A stretch of DNA of 64,000 bases from Pseudomonas sp. BP8 (GTDB taxonomy: Bacteria > Pseudomonadota > Gammaproteobacteria > Pseudomonadales > Pseudomonadaceae), in contig NZ_JAGINK010000001.1 of the NCBI RefSeq assembly GCF_017875955.1, positions 4,990,501 to 5,054,500 on the forward strand, read 5' to 3'. This document shows positions 61,549-64,000 of the stretch, piece by piece. Position 1 is the stretch's first letter, and every line of letters starts with the position of its first letter. Under the pieces are notes generated by a model. The model had not been told where the DNA came from, made no database searches, and worked only from the letters and a program-made list of their open reading frames with translations. A program made the position numbers and the translations under genes.

Positions 61549-63175
61549 TTTGTCTTTGCTGCCGGTCGCGTTGGCCGGCCTGGTGCTTTCGGTGCTGGTC
61601 GAGCGTCTGCTGATACCCCGCCCTGCCCTGCGCCGTCCGGCCAGTTGCTGGTTGCTGCATGTGGGGCTGTGGTGCGTGGGCTTCGGGCTGCTGTACGGGC
61701 TGACCGGGCGGGCGTTGTTCAGTGGGGTCAACCTGCTGCTGCTGTGGACGCTGGTGGTGTTGGTGAGCAATGCCAAGTACCACTCGCTGCGCGAACCGTT
61801 TGTGTGCGCCGACTTTGAGTACTTCAGTGATGCGGTGAAGTTTCCGCGCTTGTACCTGCCGTTTTTTGGCTATGCCAAGGCGGCGGGCCTGGCGCTGGGG
61901 TTTGTCGTGTACCTGTGGGCGGGACTGAGCTTTGAAGTGCCGGGGGCGCGGCTGGATGCGGTGCTGCTGGTGGCGGTGGGGATGAGTCTGGTGCGGTTGG
62001 GGCGGCGGGCGGTGGTGCCGAGCTTCGATGCCGAGCGGGATGTGCGTGAGTGGGGCTTGGCGGCTAGCCTGTGGCGGTATTTTTGGGCGGCGCGGATGCC
62101 GGTCGACCGAGGTCGGTTGGGGTCGCCGTTTGCGGGGGATTGCGGGGGGGCTGGGGCGGCCTCTTCGCAGGGCAGGCCCGCTCCTACAGGGGGTGTGGTG
62201 GGTTCGAAAGGGCTGCGCGAGCGGGAGTTTGATGCGGTGGCTTCGGTGGGGCCGAGTACGCTTGGGTTGCCTGATCTGGTCTCGGTGCAGAGCGAGTCGT
62301 TTTTTGATGTGCGCGGGCTGTGGGCTGGCGTGCGGCCGGAGGTGCTCAGCGAATTTGATCGGCTGGGGCGCGAGTCGCTGGCGCACGGCAAGCTGCAAGT
62401 GGCGGCCTGGGGCGCTAACACGGTGCGTACCGAGTTTGCCTACCTGACCGGGATCGCGGCTGATCGGCTGGGTGTGCACCGCTTCAATCCTTATCGGGTA
62501 CTGGCGCGCCAAGGCCTGCCGAGCATTGCTTCGACGCTTAGGGCGCAGGGCTACCGGACGGTGTGCATTCACCCTTATGCGGGCAGTTTCTACGGACGCG
62601 ACAAGGTCTTGCCGGCGCTGGGGTTCGACGCGTTCATCGATGTGCGGGCGTTCAATGAATCGCAGAAGGCCGGGCCGTTCATTGGCGATTACGCGGTGGC
62701 GCAGAAGATCCGCCAACTGCTGCAGGAGGAGGACCGCGATCAGCCGCTGTTCATCCATGCCATCACCATGGAAAACCATGGGCCGTTGCACCTTGAAAGC
62801 GTTACCGACGCCGAGCTGCCGGCCTGGTTCGACCGCCCGCTGCAAGCGGGGATGAAAGACCTGGCGCCGTACTTGCGGCATATCGCCAATGCCGATCGCA
62901 TGCTGGGGCTGCTACGCGACACCTTGCTGGAGCAACCCAACGAGGCGCTGCTGTGCTTCTTTGGCGACCATGTGCCGATCCTGCCTGAGGTTTACCAGGC
63001 GGTGGGCGCACCTGCTGGCGATACCGATTACCTGGTCTGGTCCAACCGCCGTCAGCCTGGCAGCACGCCGTGCCCTGTGCGCGTCGATGCGCTGTCGAGC
63101 GCGCTGCTTGGGCATGCCCTGGCAGGTGCTGGCGATGCGCAGTCGACGGTGCCGGCTGCGGTGGTGGCAGTTTGA
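61541..63175 (+). CDS. LTA-synthase/sulfatase-family membrane protein with in-frame REP
   Basis: 544 residues, GTG start. About five N-terminal membrane helices (6-160) precede an alkaline-phosphatase-fold domain: VSVQSESFFD (metal/nucleophile region), NTVRTEFAYLTGI (candidate Thr nucleophile), HPYAGSFYGRDK and CFFGDHVPIL. Family members transfer phosphoglycerol or phosphoethanolamine outside the membrane. Between the membrane part and catalytic domain, residues about 206-217 are encoded by a REP copy (62157-62191), read in frame as SSQGRPAPT. The residues 195-225 probably form a linker. It overlaps the upstream SDR by 8 bases. Confidence 0.8.
   Translation: MIDLSLLPVALAGLVLSVLVERLLIPRPALRRPASCWLLHVGLWCVGFGLLYGLTGRALFSGVNLLLLWTLVVLVSNAKYHSLREPFVCADFEYFSDAVKFPRLYLPFFGYAKAAGLALGFVVYLWAGLSFEVPGARLDAVLLVAVGMSLVRLGRRAVVPSFDAERDVREWGLAASLWRYFWAARMPVDRGRLGSPFAGDCGGAGAASSQGRPAPTGGVVGSKGLREREFDAVASVGPSTLGLPDLVSVQSESFFDVRGLWAGVRPEVLSEFDRLGRESLAHGKLQVAAWGANTVRTEFAYLTGIAADRLGVHRFNPYRVLARQGLPSIASTLRAQGYRTVCIHPYAGSFYGRDKVLPALGFDAFIDVRAFNESQKAGPFIGDYAVAQKIRQLLQEEDRDQPLFIHAITMENHGPLHLESVTDAELPAWFDRPLQAGMKDLAPYLRHIANADRMLGLLRDTLLEQPNEALLCFFGDHVPILPEVYQAVGAPAGDTDYLVWSNRRQPGSTPCPVRVDALSSALLGHALAGAGDAQSTVPAAVVAV
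62157..62191. repeat. REP copy inside a coding sequence
   Basis: A class-1 REP (GCGGCCTCTTCGCAGGGCAG, then GCCCGCTCCTACAGGG) lies in the reading frame of the LtaS-like gene without causing a stop or frameshift. Confidence 0.85.
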
Positions 63176-63179
63176 GCCT

Positions 63180-63749
63180 GTGACAGAGATCGTGCTTGGA
63201 TCGAACCTGACGCCGCAGCGTGCTGCTGACCCGGCCCTGGCCCGTCTGTTGACGCAGGGGCGCGGGTCGTTGGCGTTTCTGATCGGCGACCCTGCCTGCC
63301 GTCATCGCTTGCTGGGCGAGAGCATTCAGTGGGATCGCGTCCTGCTGGCCTTTGCCGGTGAGCAGGTGGTGGGGTTTGCGGCATTCAAGCATCACCGGCG
63401 TGGGCCGTTTGCCTTGCACTGGCGGCCGTTTGTGCGGGAGTTTGGGCTGCTGGCTGGCTGGGTGCGGTTTATCGGCTTTTGCCTGAGCGAGCTGCGCGAG
63501 TGGCGCTATCCGTTTTTGCTGTATGGGCTGCGCGTGGACAAGCCTGCACGTGAGGGTGGCGTGGGCTCGGCGTTGGTGCAGGCGTGTTGTGCGCATGCCG
63601 CGGCGCAGGGGTTTGCGCAGGTGGAGCTGGAAGTGCCGTTGGATAATCCGCGGGCGAAGCGGTTGTATCTGCACAATGGGTTTGAGCTGCGGCGGCGGCG
63701 CTTGGTGCCGTTTCCGCCGGTGCGTGGCATGTGGCGGGGGGTGGTATGA
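63180..63749 (+). CDS. GNAT-family acetyltransferase
   Basis: 189 residues from GTG 63180. The acetyl-CoA pyrophosphate loop is GLRVDKPAREGGVGSALVQACCAHA (about 118-142, R/Q-x-x-G-x-G/A type). A membrane-like hydrophobic patch (WVRFIGFCLSEL) precedes it. Target unknown. The stop overlaps the next ATG (ATGA). The frame is open upstream into the LtaS-like gene, but GTG 63180 lies four bases after that gene's stop and is the natural start. Confidence 0.75.
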   Translation: MTEIVLGSNLTPQRAADPALARLLTQGRGSLAFLIGDPACRHRLLGESIQWDRVLLAFAGEQVVGFAAFKHHRRGPFALHWRPFVREFGLLAGWVRFIGFCLSELREWRYPFLLYGLRVDKPAREGGVGSALVQACCAHAAAQGFAQVELEVPLDNPRAKRLYLHNGFELRRRRLVPFPPVRGMWRGVV

Positions 63750-64000
63750 CCAAGCTGCCACCTGAGGGGCGTGCTGACACCCTGCAAGCGCTGGTCGACG
63801 GCCCCGGCTGGGTCGGCATCATGTCGCAGTGGGTGGCGTGGAAGGTCCTCCATTTGCCGCAATTTCTCGGCCCGGAAGGCCCGCCGTTCTGGCTGTGGCG
63901 CCGTGGCCGCAAGGCGCCCAAGGGGCTCAAGGCCATCGCCGGGATCGGCTACAAGCAGTCATCCGCCCACGCGCGGGTGCTCTGCGAGCGCTGGAAGCTG
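63746..64000 (+). CDS. KpsC/KpsS-like capsule synthesis protein (cut by window edge)
   Basis: 85 residues visible to the edge. GIGYKQSSAHARVLCERWKL corresponds to the WGxKPSAxxA element of KpsC-type proteins, which precedes an EDGFxRS segment that would lie beyond the edge. Probably another Kdo- or sugar-transferase of the capsule locus. It overlaps the GNAT gene by four bases, so the operon continues to the right of the window. Confidence 0.6.
   Translation, partial: MTKLPPEGRADTLQALVDGPGWVGIMSQWVAWKVLHLPQFLGPEGPPFWLWRRGRKAPKGLKAIAGIGYKQSSAHARVLCERWKL

Noticed and set aside
63505..63862. Minus-strand frames under the GNAT gene
   Set aside because: No motifs and full overlap with a coupled plus-strand operon.

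Overview
The window reads as chromosome of a fluorescent Pseudomonas of the P. putida group. Support: high GC in the flanks, the many copies of the P. putida type REP palindrome (core GCGGGCTTGCCCCGCG), Pseudomonas-specific small families (DUF3509, DUF3077, DUF6124, DUF2897), and a housekeeping gene order around aroC, prmB, an Smr protein, folE, benE and pyrF that, from memory, matches the P. putida KT2440 PP_18xx block. No plasmid, phage or intact insertion sequence is seen.

Layout. 1-10.2 kb: a GreA/GreB-like factor, a LysR/MFS divergent pair, a TonB-dependent siderophore receptor, a tRNA-Ser(GGA), a crotonase, a PlsC-type acyltransferase, CorA and a class I amidotransferase. 10.5-18.2 kb: a 31-residue membrane peptide and a cytochrome c, RraB, an LTA-synthase-like membrane phosphotransferase, a ZIP metal transporter followed by a tandem REP array, an ankyrin protein and a DUF3509 gene with a sigma-54 type promoter. 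18.4-29.5 kb: an acireductone-dioxygenase-like cupin, an HcaT-like MFS, aroC, prmB, an isochorismatase-fold protein, an Smr protein, folE, glutaredoxin/GST-type genes and benE. 29.6-37.1 kb: the DUF6124-DUF3077 pair behind a strongly structured leader, an SDR, an MDR oxidoreductase, a P-loop kinase, an LPS-type DUF115-like protein, pyrF, a DUF2897 peptide and a ComEA-like protein, separated by REP clusters and two minisatellites.

37.5-64.0 kb is a capsule locus of the ABC-transporter/Kdo-linker (group 2) type. It opens with kpsM-kpsT-kpsE-kpsD (export). A visibly AT-richer core (about 41-54.7 kb) follows. It holds an alpha/beta hydrolase-TPR protein and a secreted beta-helix protein on the minus strand, then a plus-strand run: O-acetyltransferase, TagD-like glycerol-3-phosphate cytidylyltransferase, TagF/TagB-like glycerophosphotransferase, a large TPR plus KpsS/C-like protein, KdsA, and a fused KdsB-KdsC. 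A TagE-like GT4 glycosyltransferase, a broken acetyltransferase and KpsF/KdsD lie on the minus strand. The GC-rich right flank has an APH-like kinase, kpsC, kpsS and a tightly overlapping SDR / LtaS-like / GNAT / KpsC-like (cut by the window edge) set.

How it fits together (inference). KpsF, KdsA and KdsBC would supply CMP-Kdo; KpsC and KpsS would build the beta-Kdo linker on a lipid; TagD would make CDP-glycerol, the TagF-like enzyme would polymerise or attach glycerol phosphate, and the TagE-like and acetyltransferase proteins would decorate it; KpsMTED would export it. The prediction is a teichoic-acid-like, poly(glycerol-phosphate) capsule in a pseudomonad. The main open points are the fused KdsBC, the TPR-KpsS/C-like protein, the kinase, and the downstream SDR/LtaS-like/GNAT set, whose LtaS-like gene carries an in-frame REP copy.
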